Assembly: GCA_963823435.1 (NCBI GenBank)
Contig: CAWGLN010000003.1
Span: 58,648-122,647, forward strand
Length of the DNA stretch: 64,000 nt
Origin: CAKZML01 sp963823435
Lineage (GTDB): Bacteria; Pseudomonadota; Gammaproteobacteria; Steroidobacterales; BM003
Reading direction: 5' to 3'
Shown here: positions 17,765-28,300 of the stretch, in pieces
Layout of the letters: each line of letters starts with the position of its first letter
Position numbering within the stretch: the first letter of the stretch is position 1
Position numbers and translations under genes: made by a program
Notes under the pieces: model-generated
Seen by the model: only the letters and a program-made list of their open reading frames with translations
Database searches by the model: none
Told to the model about the DNA's origin: nothing

Positions 17765-19417
17765 TTATCTTTCGCTGTCTGAGTACACCTTTTCCCCGGC
17801 CACCCAGGTACCCAGCACACGCACATCCTTGATTTGCTCTGGCGGGATTGCATACAGATCCCGGTCCACCAGGATGAAATCCGCCCACTTGCCCTTTTCA
17901 AGAGATCCGAGCTCCCTTTCCTGATGCGCGGCCCAGGCCGCATCCAGGGTAAATGCACGCAAGGCCTCGTCCAGGGTCATTTTCTGGTCAGGGTGCCAGC
18001 CGTCCCGGGGCTCGCCATCCATGTCCAGGCGGGTCACGGCTGCATACAGGCCGAACATGGGATTGGGTGACTCCACCGGAAAATCGGACCCGGCGGCTAT
18101 CCGGTTGCCGCCATCAATCAAGGTGCGCCAGGCATAGGCTCCCACCAGCCTTGGCTCTTCCAGCCGCTCGCCCAACATGCGCCAATCGCTGCTGACATGC
18201 ACCGGCTGCATGGACGGTACTACGCCCAGCGAGGCAAATCGCTTCAAATCCTCGGGCGCGACCACCTGGACATGCTCAATGCGGTGCCTCAGGCGTTTTC
18301 GATCCACCGCATCCAGTTTTTCGAATGCATCGAGCACCACCTTGTTCGCCAGATCTCCAATCGCGTGGACGTTTACCTGGTAACTGGCATTTGACCACTT
18401 GGCTACCAGGGCATCTATTTGCTCCGGTTGCATGAATAGCAGCCCCGAATTTTCCGGGTCATCCTTGTACGGCTCCATGAAAGCAGCGCCACGGCTACCC
18501 ATCGCGCCATCTATGTACAACTTGATACTTTGCACCAGCAGTCCTTGCTGGCCAACCACGAACGGATAGGGTGGCACGCCGTTCGCGTAGTCTTCACCTG
18601 ACAGCATTGCGTAAATGCGAATAGCCAGACCGCCACTGTTCGCCAGATCCCGATAAGCTTCCAGGGACGCCGGATCCACACCCGCATCGTGCACGCCGGT
18701 CAGCCCAAAGGCAGCCAGTTCGCGGGTCGCCGTCGCCAGCGCGTCCCGCCGCTGGGCCATGGTCAGTTGCGGCACGTGATCACCAACCAGTGCCTCCGCG
18801 GCATCCACCAGCACGCCAGAGGGCCTTCCCTGCTCGTCACGTATCAGCATACCGCCGTGGGGATTGGCAGTTTCAGCAGTGACACCTGAAGCCTTCAAGG
18901 CAGCGCTATTGGCCCAGCCTGCATGCCCGTCAATCCTGCCCAACCAGACGGGACGGTCTGGAACCACCGTATCGAGGTCTGCAGCGGTCGGAAATTTTCG
19001 CTCCGGCCAATGTTCCTGGTTCCAGCCCCGGCCGAGAATCCAGGGGTGGTCCGGGTGCGCGTCGGCAAACGCCTTTACCCGCTGCAAGGCCTCGTCGAGG
19101 CTCTTGGTGCCTACCAGGTCCACCCGGGTGTGGGCGAGCCCGTACCACAAGACGTGACCATGCGCGTCAATCAACCCGGGTAACAATCCGCGACCCTTGC
19201 CATCGATGATTTCCTCGGCGCTGAGTGTGTCGCATGCCTCACCTGCCGCCAGGGTCTCTACCTTGCCATTGCTGACAGCCATGCAGGAGAACTGCTGCAT
19301 TCCATCCGCCGTGGGTGTAACACCTCGCACATTCTTGACCAACAGGTCCGAACCCATGGCCATAGGCGAAGCCAGTGCTGTCAGCAGCACAAACAAAATG
19401 AGCCGTCTATTAAACAT
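17765..19417 (-). CDS. Exported amidohydrolase, YtcJ-like
   Basis: 550 residues with a cleavable signal peptide (RLILFVLLTALASPMAMG). The metal-dependent amidohydrolase fold is clear: GLLPGLIDAHGHVLWYG with the first two metal His, GWNQEHWP, KLYIDGAMGSRGAAF with the bridging Lys region, VNVHAIGD, RIEHVQ, and AAGSDFPVESPNP with the last Asp. The C-terminal EKGKWADFILVDRD returns to the small beta domain. YtcJ-type enzymes hydrolyse N-acyl or amide bonds of diverse compounds; the substrate is unknown. Its upstream region contains a CRP-like palindrome shared with the divergent gene. Confidence 0.85.
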   Translation of the reverse strand: MFNRRLILFVLLTALASPMAMGSDLLVKNVRGVTPTADGMQQFSCMAVSNGKVETLAAGEACDTLSAEEIIDGKGRGLLPGLIDAHGHVLWYGLAHTRVDLVGTKSLDEALQRVKAFADAHPDHPWILGRGWNQEHWPERKFPTAADLDTVVPDRPVWLGRIDGHAGWANSAALKASGVTAETANPHGGMLIRDEQGRPSGVLVDAAEALVGDHVPQLTMAQRRDALATATRELAAFGLTGVHDAGVDPASLEAYRDLANSGGLAIRIYAMLSGEDYANGVPPYPFVVGQQGLLVQSIKLYIDGAMGSRGAAFMEPYKDDPENSGLLFMQPEQIDALVAKWSNASYQVNVHAIGDLANKVVLDAFEKLDAVDRKRLRHRIEHVQVVAPEDLKRFASLGVVPSMQPVHVSSDWRMLGERLEEPRLVGAYAWRTLIDGGNRIAAGSDFPVESPNPMFGLYAAVTRLDMDGEPRDGWHPDQKMTLDEALRAFTLDAAWAAHQERELGSLEKGKWADFILVDRDLYAIPPEQIKDVRVLGTWVAGEKVYSDSER

Positions 19418-19491
19418 AAGCTGTCACTCTCTCTTTACCTGGATGTTGATCCGACCCGTGGCCTTTGCAACCCGGACTGCACGTACCTAAC

Positions 19492-19532
19492 TGTGACCTC
19501 AGTCACGCCAGTTCTCCCTCACAGGGTATACG
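19492..19532 (+). promoter_or_regulatory. CRP-like site and -10 element between divergent genes
   Basis: TGTGA-CCTCAG-TCACG at 19492-19507 closely matches the site at 17359. A -10-like TATACG follows at 19527-19532, placing the site centre about 40 bases before the predicted start towards the + gene at 19575. It may also affect the divergent amidohydrolase. Based on motif only. Confidence 0.45.
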
Positions 19533-19574
19533 TTTTTCCTGTGAAACGGCTCCGCCAAAAAAATCGATCCGACT

Positions 19575-20087
19575 ATGGCTTCGACAGTCTCAATGCTGTC
19601 AGTACTCTGTTGTAGCATAGCCATGGCCGAGGAACCGCGCAAAGTTGACCAGAATGACTGCCCGGTCTCGGGTATTTGTCTGAAACAGACCGCCCAGAAA
19701 CTCGTGAGCCAGCTTTTCGCCTACCCCAGGAAATTCGGACTGGCGACAATGGAGCAGCCTGGAATCGGCGGAGGCGCCGCGACCTACACCAATGCCCTGG
19801 GCCAAACAATCAATATCGGCCCCAGCCACTGGGACATGGAAAACATTACTTCCAGGGACCATACCGGCCTGAGGGTAAACTTCCGTCACTTCCAGGAACT
19901 GTCCTTGCTGACCTTGTGGGAAGACAAGTCCTACAAGCTTCACCTCAGTCTCAGTAATGACGGTATCGCCGGAATCAATTTCAGGCGAAAAAAAACCCGG
20001 AGTATTGGCGCGAAAACCGACAAATTCAGCCAACTGGACCGGTCGCCCGAGATCCACAACCCCTACCGACTGATGTCGGCTTTCTGA
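19575..20087 (+). CDS. Hypothetical exported protein
   Basis: 170 residues. The N-terminus is a short signal-like segment ending SIAMAEE, so the product is probably periplasmic. The mature part contains a Cys pair (DCPVSGIC) and beta-rich segments (LRVNFRHFQELSLLTLWEDKSYKLHLSLSNDG) that read like a small lipid- or protein-binding fold. No family recognised. It sits downstream of a CRP-like site and is followed by a convergent membrane protein gene after 18 bases. Confidence 0.55.
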   Translation: MASTVSMLSVLCCSIAMAEEPRKVDQNDCPVSGICLKQTAQKLVSQLFAYPRKFGLATMEQPGIGGGAATYTNALGQTINIGPSHWDMENITSRDHTGLRVNFRHFQELSLLTLWEDKSYKLHLSLSNDGIAGINFRRKKTRSIGAKTDKFSQLDRSPEIHNPYRLMSAF

Positions 20088-20105
20088 CACCAACAAACTC
20101 TCTGA

Positions 20106-20495
20106 TTACGGCCAATAGAAGTATCCGATACCCAGGATTGCAGCCCACATTGCCGCCTGGACAAACCAGCGCCAGGGACGCATTTTCAGCACTCCAAGGA
20201 AACTGAACGCACAAATCACGGTCAAAACCGTGAAAATACCGCAACTTTCCAACAGCAAGGGAATTTCCGCCTGCAACCGCGGATAGTCATCGACCAGGAG
20301 CCAGAATATGAAAAGCACAACTGCCAACCCAGAGGCTATGGCAAAGCTGGAGCCCAGGAAAATCCCCGTAATGACAGCAATAGGTTGCATGGAAAACCAG
20401 TTTGGTGAGTACCAGATTGAGACCGTCTGGTATAAATAACCTTGAATCGGGGCGCAGGCAACCCCATCATCGCTGACTTGGGTGCATCCAAGCAC
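20106..20495 (-). CDS. Small membrane protein, unknown
   Basis: Up to 129 residues from ATG 20495, or 94 from the ATG at 20390 (MQPIAVITGIFLG). Three hydrophobic helices: about 38-65, 83-103 and 110-127 in the long form. No family recognised. The short form fits the membrane topology better and would leave room for the divergent prc promoter. No neighbour suggests a role. Confidence 0.5.
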   Translation of the reverse strand: MLGCTQVSDDGVACAPIQGYLYQTVSIWYSPNWFSMQPIAVITGIFLGSSFAIASGLAVVLFIFWLLVDDYPRLQAEIPLLLESCGIFTVLTVICAFSFLGVLKMRPWRWFVQAAMWAAILGIGYFYWP

Positions 20496-20525
20496 CCACC
20501 CGCAAGCACAGAGGCCAGGAAATAT

Positions 20526-22684
20526 ATGCGTTTATCAATGACAAGGAGCTTCAAGCGTTATATCGCCATTTTCGCGTTATGCGCAGCCCCTTGGATCACG
20601 GCAGCCAGCGCAGTCCCCACTGCTGCGGCCAGCCAGGCCTTGTTGCCCGAGGCTCGCCACAGCGAGATCGCGCGCGCCGTTTACGCCCTGTCCGAGCGCT
20701 TCCACTATGAGCAGGCGCCGCTGGATAATGAATTTTCATCCAAGGCCTTTGACCAGTTCCTGGATTCACTGGACCCCAGCAAGATGTACTTCCTGGCCTC
20801 GGACATCGAGCGTTTCGAGCCCGGTCGCTACCAGTTGGAAGACAGCCTGCGTACGGGACAAGTGGATATCGCGTTTCGTATGTTCGACATTTACCAGACG
20901 CGGGCAAGCGAGCGGCTGGAGTACGTACTGGAGCTGTTGAAGAGCGAGCCGGATTTCAGTCTGGAAGAAGAATTCGCCTATGACCGGAGCGAGGCCCATT
21001 GGGCGAAGGACGTTGCCGAGCTGGATGAACTGTGGCGCATGAGGGTCAAAAATGACGCCCTGAGCCTGGCCTTGACCGACAAGCCCTGGACGGAAATCAA
21101 GGAAGATTCTTGGCAAGCGCTACCAGAGGGTGTTGACACGAATCACCCAGGTCAAGGCCGACGACGTATTCGAGATATACATGAATGCGTTTACCCATAC
21201 CCTGGACCCTCATTCCAGCTACATGTCACCCAGGAACTCGGAGGAATACCGTATCCAGATGAGTCTGTCTTATGACGGCATCGGGGCCTCGCTGCAATTG
21301 ATTGACGACTACGTGACCATTATGAACGTCATTCCGGGCGGTCCGGCTGCCATCAATGGCACGCTCAAGCAAAATGACCGGATTACGGCCGTCGGCCAGG
21401 AAGACGGGGAACCTTGTCGATGTAATCGGCTGGCGACTGGATGATGTCGTGGACCTGATTCGCGGTCCGGGAGGCACGCGGGTAAACCTGCATGTCCTGC
21501 CGGCCGGGGCCGCGCCCGGATCCGGACAATTCGTACTTGAACTGACGCGTGACAAGATCAAGCTGGAGGCCCAGGCCGCCCAGAAGAAAATGGTCGAGGT
21601 GCAACGCGGGGACCGGACTCTGCGAATTGGCGTGGTCGAGGTGCCCAGTTTCTACCTGGATTTCCAGGCTCTGATCGCCGGTGATGAGAACTACACCAGC
21701 ACGACGCGCGATGTGCGCAGGTTGGTGGAGGAACTCAAGGCAGAGGGCATGGACGGACTGGTGCTGGATTTACGCAATAATGGTGGTGGCCACCTGCAAG
21801 AGGCGCAGTCGCTAAGCGGCCTTTTCATCGGCAGCGGGCCGGTAGTTCAGTTACGTCACACCAATGGCCGTATCGAGGTACTCAATGATGCTGATCCGGA
21901 CGTCGCCTACGACGGACCGCTGGCCGTCCTGGTAAATCGTTTTAGCGCTTCGGCCTCGGAAATCTTTGCTGCTGCCATCCAGGATTACAAACGCGGTGTG
22001 GTTGTGGGTCAGCAAACCTACGGCAAGGGCACGGTGCAGAACCTGTTCGCCCTGGATCGCTACAAACGTTCGGAGAGCCCGGGGTTTGGGCAGCTTACCT
22101 TGACCATAGGCAAGTACTACCGGGTCACTGGCGGAAGCACGCAGAACCGTGGCGTTAGCCCCGACGTAGAACTGCCCTCCGCTATCGACACCGCATCGGT
22201 AGGGGAAAGCTCGCAAAAGACTGCCATGCCCTGGGACCAGATAAATGGCTCCCCATTCAAGCCGGGCAACGCTGTGCCGGACCAGGAACTACCGATCCTG
22301 AATGAACGCCATCGCGAGCGGGCTGCGACGGACCCCGAATTCCAGGCCATGCTGGATGAATTCGCCAGTTTCGAGAAGGCCCGGGCCCGTAAGACGGTCT
22401 CTTTGAATCTTGCCGTGCGCAAGGCCGAGCGCGACAAACTGAACGCGACCAGCGGAATTTCTGACGTAGACCCGACCACCGGCGACAGCGAAGCTTCGCT
22501 GGCGGACGACGGGGTTGACCCCTCGGTACCCGGGCATGGCCCAGGCATGCCCGGCGACCTGGCGGACGACACGGAAAGTCCAGACGTGATCCTCGGTGAG
22601 GCCCAGCAAATCGTGATCGATATGATCAATCTGCAATCCAGATCGACGCTAAATGCCGCCGCGCAGGTGACCGAGCCCAACTAG
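20526..22684 (+). CDS. prc: Tail-specific protease Prc (S41), two frameshifts
   Basis: Periplasmic processing protease that cleaves ssrA-tagged or hydrophobic C-termini. Three frames must be joined. The N-terminal part carries a signal peptide and helical domain, switching near 21104 (AAGGAAGATTCTTGGC) to LGKRYQRVLTRITQV. A second switch in a GGGG run at about 21406-21410 leads to NLVDVIGWRLDDVV. The PDZ domain (DDYVTIMNVIPGGPA) spans the second break. The catalytic Ser is in FSASASEIF and the Lys in QTYGKGTVQ, and the usual C-terminal DUF3340-type region follows. 2159 bases equals a multiple of three plus two, which matches two single insertions. Otherwise full length, about 718 residues. 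Confidence 0.88.
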
Positions 22685-22698
22685 GCAACCGGATACAG

Positions 22699-22730
22699 AA
22701 GGGCCGACGCGTCGCGTCGGCCCTTCTTTT
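22699..22730 (+). terminator. Rho-independent terminator after prc
   Basis: Perfect hairpin GGGCCGACGC / GCGTCGGCCC with a 3-base loop, followed by TTCTTTTTG, 15 bases after the prc stop codon. Confidence 0.9.
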
Positions 22731-22854
22731 TGTGCCCGTGATCCGGTTCTCTGAAACTTCCCCGGTCTATCGCTGTCACAGGACTTGAAGACAGGGTGCT
22801 CCGGTCATAACGCGTTTGGAACCGTCGAATTTCACACAATCAGGAAAATCAGGC

Positions 22855-22896
22855 TTGCCTATCGGACTTTTAGTGTTATACTTCACTACAACACTA
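22855..22896 (+). promoter_or_regulatory. Promoter and candidate operator of the RND efflux operon
   Basis: TTGCCT at 22855-22860 and TATACT at 22877-22882, spaced 16 bases, form a good sigma-70 promoter. An inverted repeat TAGTGTT...AACACTA (22871-22896), with a further internal CACTA at 22884-22888, overlaps the -10, as expected for a repressor site of the TetR or MarR type. No such regulator gene is in the window. Confidence 0.5.
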
Positions 22897-22948
22897 ATTT
22901 ACTTGATTCGTTATTCGGCCAGATCATGAACGAGGATGATAAAAACTC

Positions 22949-24022
22949 ATGAGAAATCCAAGACTTATCGCTGGAATCAGTTGCTGCCTGCTGCCACTAT
23001 TGCAGGCTTGCGGAACGGGTGAGGCCAGCGTGGATACCACTGACGCCTCCAGGGACGACCTTGCGCGCCTCTCTGTACAGATGACGCAGCCAGTTACCGG
23101 GAGCGTTTCTGCCCGCTACTTCTCCACGACCACACTTGAAGCCGATATTGAGGCCCAGGTGAGTGCACGCGCGAGTGGCGAAATCCGGGAAATTCATGTG
23201 GAAGAGGGTCAATTCGTTCGTGCCGGCGACCTGTTGGTCACCCTGGACGGTGAACGGTTGCGCCTCGACAGCCTGAAGACCCGCGCTAACCTTGCCAAGC
23301 TTGAGCAGGAATACAGGCGACAGATTGAACTGAATGAAAAGGGCCTGGTGGCGGTTACCAATTTCGAGGATCTGAAATTCAGGATGGACGCCCTCCGCGC
23401 CACCCATGAACTGGCCGAGCTTCAGTACAGTTACACCCGGATCGTCGCACCCATCTCGGGCATCGTTGTCGAACGCACGGTCAAGGTTGGACAGACAGTA
23501 TCCGAGGGCAGTCCGGTCATGTCGATCACTGACCCCGCCTCCTTGCTGGCGCGCATCCAGGTTCCGCAGTCGGAACTGGGCAAATTCGACGTTGGCCAGA
23601 AAGCAACTCTGCAATTTGACGCCCTGCCCGGCATCAGTCAGGAGGCTGTTGTAATCCGAATCAGCCCGACCGTAGATCCCGCGACCGGCACCTTCCGGAT
23701 TCAGCTGTCTATGAATGCCCCGCAACACGGAATTGCAGCAGGTATGTTTTCCCGGGTTCAGATCGCCGTCGAGCGGCATGACAACGTCATGTTGCTGCCC
23801 CAATCGGCAATCATTCGGGAGGATACCGATACGGTGGTATATGTAGTGATGGATGGCCAAGCCAAAAGAAGAGTGATACAGACCGGGATATCCGACGCCG
23901 GCATGACCGAAATTCTGGCCGGTTTGGAGGACCATGAAACCGTCATCCTGTCAGGTAGCAGCAACCTCAGGGAGGGCACCCCGGTTGCGGCCGTGGACAA
24001 CCCGAAACTGGATGCTGGTTAA
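22949..24022 (+). CDS. RND efflux periplasmic adaptor (HlyD family), lipoprotein 1
   Basis: 357 residues with the lipobox LLQAC (Cys21), so it is anchored to the inner membrane by lipid. Barrel-sandwich hybrid halves are visible: ARASGEIREIHVEEGQFVRAGDLL and IVAPISGIVVERTVKVGQTV, flanking a short helical hairpin (about residues 105-155). A beta-barrel and membrane-proximal domain follow. It links an RND pump to an outer-membrane channel. First gene of a four-gene operon with a second adaptor and two pumps; none of these genes is a TolC-type channel. Confidence 0.88.
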   Translation: MRNPRLIAGISCCLLPLLQACGTGEASVDTTDASRDDLARLSVQMTQPVTGSVSARYFSTTTLEADIEAQVSARASGEIREIHVEEGQFVRAGDLLVTLDGERLRLDSLKTRANLAKLEQEYRRQIELNEKGLVAVTNFEDLKFRMDALRATHELAELQYSYTRIVAPISGIVVERTVKVGQTVSEGSPVMSITDPASLLARIQVPQSELGKFDVGQKATLQFDALPGISQEAVVIRISPTVDPATGTFRIQLSMNAPQHGIAAGMFSRVQIAVERHDNVMLLPQSAIIREDTDTVVYVVMDGQAKRRVIQTGISDAGMTEILAGLEDHETVILSGSSNLREGTPVAAVDNPKLDAG

Positions 24023-24082
24023 TTTGGACGCGACCACTGAAACTGTAGAACCGAAGACAAAAAGAGCCACAAGGAAGCTGTA

Positions 24083-25271
24083 ATGCGGACCTCCACGAAA
24101 CAACTGGTTACGTGCCTTCTGGCATTCTCTTTACTGGCGGGTTGCCAGGGGAAAGGTCCGGAAGGCGACGCCGCCAGCGACAGACAAGGACAAGAAAGAA
24201 TCCCCACCGGTACCGGTCGAGGTGGCTTCCCCGACCCGCGGCCAGATGCTGGCAACATACTCGGGAACGGCCTCCATAGAGGCTTTCGCCGAAGCCGATG
24301 TCATCGCGAAGGTTGGCGGCGAGGTTCGTCAGCTGCTGGTTGAAGAAGGAGATCTGGTCAAGGCGGGACAAGTGCTGGCGGTGCTGGACGGTGACCGCCT
24401 GCGCCTGGAGTTGAAACAGACCGAGGCCAACATGAACAAGCTGGAGCGTGAATACCAGCGCAACCTTGACCTGCACGACAAGGGCCTGGTCAGCGTCGGG
24501 GCCTTCGAGAACATCAAGTACGAACTGGACGCGCTTAAGGCCGGTTATGACAGAGCGAAACTCGAACTTTCCTACACATCATTGAGGGCTCCGATTGACG
24601 GTGTGGTTGCGGAGCGCTTCATCAAGGTCGGCAATACCCTGAATGCCAATGACAGAACCTTCCATGTAACGACCCTGAAACCCTTGATCATCTATTTGCA
24701 TGCGCCGGAAAAGCAATATCGGAAGATTCAACCCGGACAGGCTTCCATGGTTGAGGTCGATGCTCTCAAGGGGCAACGATTTCCGGCAGATGTTGTAAGG
24801 GTCAGCCCCATAATCGATCCCGCCAGCGGCACCTTCAAGATCACTATCGAGGTGGACGACCCCAGCCGGAATCTCAAACCAGGCATGTTCGGTCGGGTGC
24901 ACATCGTGCATGAAGTTCATGAAAATGCCCTGATGATTCCTCGCGAGGCCATCGTTGTCGATGGCGAGGAAGAAGCCGTTTTCCTGATCCGGGACTGCAA
25001 GGCTGTGCGTCAGCAACTGAGCACAGGCATTAGCAGGGAAGGACAGGTCGAAGTGCTTTCCGGGCTGTCTGATGAGGACCGCTTTGTGCTGATAGGTCAG
25101 GCCGGTCTGAAGGACGGAGCCAAGGTCCAGGTAGTGAACGAATCCCCGCTGCCGGGCGAACTGGCATGCAACAAGCCTGACGCTGACGAGCCTGACACTG
25201 ACGAGCCTGACGCTGACAAGCCTGAAGACGATAAGTCGGAAGACGACGACGCCGAAGACGACGAACAATAA
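24083..25271 (+). CDS. RND efflux periplasmic adaptor, lipoprotein 2 (frameshifted)
   Basis: A paralogue of the preceding adaptor. The ATG at 24083 starts a lipoprotein signal peptide (lipobox LLAGC), but that frame diverges after about 30 residues. The adaptor core (PPVPVEVASPTRGQM, then VGGEVRQLLVEEGDLVKAG and LRAPIDGVVAERFIKVGN) is in the next frame and runs to 25271. A +1 indel between about 24160 and 24195 accounts for it; 1189 bases is a multiple of three plus one. The C-terminus is an extended acidic tail of Pro-Asp-x-Asp repeats, not usual in this family. The pump gene begins 48 bases downstream. Confidence 0.8.
25176..25235 (+). repeat. Four 15-bp tandem repeats encoding an acidic tail
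   Basis: Four units beginning CCTGA (25176, 25191, 25206, 25221); the first three differ at one or two bases and the last is more diverged. They encode P-D-A/T-D-E/K repeats at the end of the second adaptor and lead into a run of Asp and Glu. Confidence 0.85.
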
Positions 25272-25319
25272 TCGGATTTGTGGGTAGCCCGCGTACCCGC
25301 AACCAGACAGGGACCAACT

Positions 25320-28300
25320 ATGCGCCGGTTGATTGAAATCGCCACAGAACGACGAGTAACCATTGCAATGTTCACAGTTGCAATTGTGCTGTTTGGCATG
25401 GTCTCGCTGTCACGCCTGAAGCTGAACCTGCTTCCGGATATCTCCTACCCGACCATCACCATACGCACGGAACTCGTCGGCGGAGCTCCCCTGGAAGTAG
25501 AAAACCTGATCACCAAGCCGATCGAGGAAACAGTAGGCATCATCAAGAATGTTCGCCTGGTGAGATCGGTTTCCCGCTCGGGCCAGTCCGATGTCATCCT
25601 GGAGTTCCTCTGGGGCACGGACATGGATATTGCCGGTGTGGACGTGCGCGAAAAGCTGGACCTTTTACAGTTGCCGCTGGAAGCGGGCCGACCCATGCTG
25701 CTTCGATTCGACCCCTCAAACGAACCCATCCTCAGGCTGGCGCTCAGGGAGACGCTTGCCGAAGGCTCGGCGGAAAGCAGCGAGGGACGTCTGAAGTCCC
25801 TGCGCCGTTTGGCCGAGGACAGACTAAAAACCGACCTGGAGGCGGTGGAAGGCACTGCCGCAGTGAAAGTAAGCGGTGGCTTGAAGGACGAGATACAGGT
25901 GCGCGTAGACCAGGAACGGCTGTCCCAGCTGGGTCTGAGCATCGACCAGGTAGCCAGCAGGCTCAGGGCGGAGAACGTAAACCTGTCGGGCGGCCGCCTG
26001 GAACAAGGCAACCAGCGTTTCCTGGTGCGCACGATTAACGAATTCACATCAGTTGAGCAGATGGCGGATTCCATCGTGGCCAACGTCGAGGGTAGACCGG
26101 TTTACCTGAGAGACATTGCGAGCGTTACCCGTGGCTACAAGGAACGCGAAGCCATCACCCGCATCGATGGTAGAGAGTCCGTAGAGCTGGCGGTGTACAA
26201 AGAGGGTGACGCCAATACTGTGCAGGTGGCCGACAGACTCAAGGGGCAGTTGGAGCGGGTACGCAAATCCCTGCCCGATAACCTTGAGCTGGCAACAGTT
26301 TACGACCAGTCCACGTTTATTTCTGCCGCCATCAGCCAGGTTACCTCGGCGGCCCTGGGTGGCGGTCTGTTAGCCATCATTGTGCTGTACGGATTTTTAC
26401 GTGACGCCCGGGCCACCCTGATTATCGGCCTGGCGATCCCGGTGTCGGTCATCGGCACATTCCTGCTGATGTACTCAAGCGACGTAACCTTGAACATCAT
26501 GTCCCTCGGTGGCATCGCCCTGGCGGTCGGTATGCTGGTGGATAACTCCATCGTGGTGCTGGAAAACATTGTTCGAAAGCGCGAGGAAGGCGAAGACCTG
26601 CTGGAAGCCGCGCGCTCGGGCACCGCTGAAGTTGCCATGGCGGTGACTGCCTCCACGCTGACCACGGTGGCCGTATTCTTCCCGATGATTTTCATCAGCG
26701 GCGTAGCTGGCCAGTTGTTCAAGGACCAGGCGCTGACCGTTTCCTTTGCCCTGGCATTCTCACTGGTAGTGGCGCTGACCTTGATTCCCATGATGGCGGC
26801 CCTGGGTTCCGGTCATCGTTATCATGACCCGCTAGATGAAAATCAGGCAACAGGCGATCCAGATCAGTCCGCTGTAGTTCCCCCGAAACGCTTCCCCCGG
26901 GTGGCCGCGGTTATGGCCCGGGTGAGAGCATTGCTGAACTGGGTGGGGAGGTTTCTGAACCAGGTGATCGTGTTCGTGGTCAGGTTGTTCCGCTGGGCGT
27001 TTGGCGCAATCAGTTGGCTGCTAGGCAAGCTCATGCTGCCACCCTCAATGGCTTTCCGCGCCATGTATAACGCCGCGGCCAGCATATATCCGGGAATACT
27101 GGGCTCGGCGCTGAAGCACCGTGGGCTGGTGTTGTTGGTGGCCACCGTGGTGTTTGTATTGACCATGAGCCTGATACCGCGATTGGGTACCGAACTGATT
27201 CCACAACTCTCCCAGGGAGAATTCACCGTCGATATTCGTCTCCCGCCAGGCTCACCGTTAGCTGAGACCGACAGGGTCGTGCTTGAGGTTCAACAGCAGA
27301 CCAGCAAGCTGGAGCAGGTGGCCATGGCCTACTCGGTCGCGGGAACCGGCAACCGTCTGGACGCCAATCCGGTTGATGCTGGTGAGCACACTGGAAGCAT
27401 CGCCGTCACACTGAAAAAGGGCGCCGGCAGGGAGACCGAGGATCAAGTCATCAACACCATGCGTAGAGAAGTAGGGAAGCTTCCCGGCGTGCAATACGAA
27501 TTCTCCCGCCCTTCTCTGTTCAGCTTCAGCGAACCCCTCCAAATCCAGGTATCCGGATATGACCTGGCGGAACTGACAAAGATTAGTACCCAGATTGTAC
27601 GGGCCATGTCTGGATCGGATCGATACTCCGACATCAAGAGCACGATCGAAGAAGGCAATCCCGAGATCCAGATTATTTTTGACCAGGAAAGAGCCGCCAA
27701 ACTGGGATTGACGGTCAGGGACATTGCCGACCGCGTGGTGGCCAATGTGCGTGGCGAACTGGCGACCCGCTATACCTGGCGCGATAAGAAGATTGATGTA
27801 TTGGTGCGCAGCGTGGACACCCAGAAAGCCTCAGTGGAGGATATTCGAAACCTCATCGTCAATCCCGCGAGTGATCGCCCGGTAACCCTGGGTGCGGTGG
27901 CCGATGTATTCATCGCCAGGGGGCCTTCGGAAATACGCCGGGTAGCCCAGGAACGTGTCGGCATTATCAGCGCCAGCGTCAGCTACGGCGACCTGGGCAC
28001 AGCGGTGACCGAACTGCAGCAACTGGTTGCCCAGATAGCCCTGCCGCCCGGCCTGTCCGCAAGCGTGGCCGGGCAAAGCGAGGAAATGCAGGAATCCTTC
28101 GAATCCATGCAGTTCGCACTGGCGCTGGCGGTATTCCTGGTTTACCTGGTCATGGCTTCACAGTTTGAATCCCTGGTCCATCCATTTGTCATCTTGTTCA
28201 CCATTCCGCTGGCCCTGGTCGGTGCTGTACTCGCCTTGTATGTCACCGGCACGACGGTCAACGTGGTGGCCCTGATAGGTGTCATTATGCTGGCCGGTAT

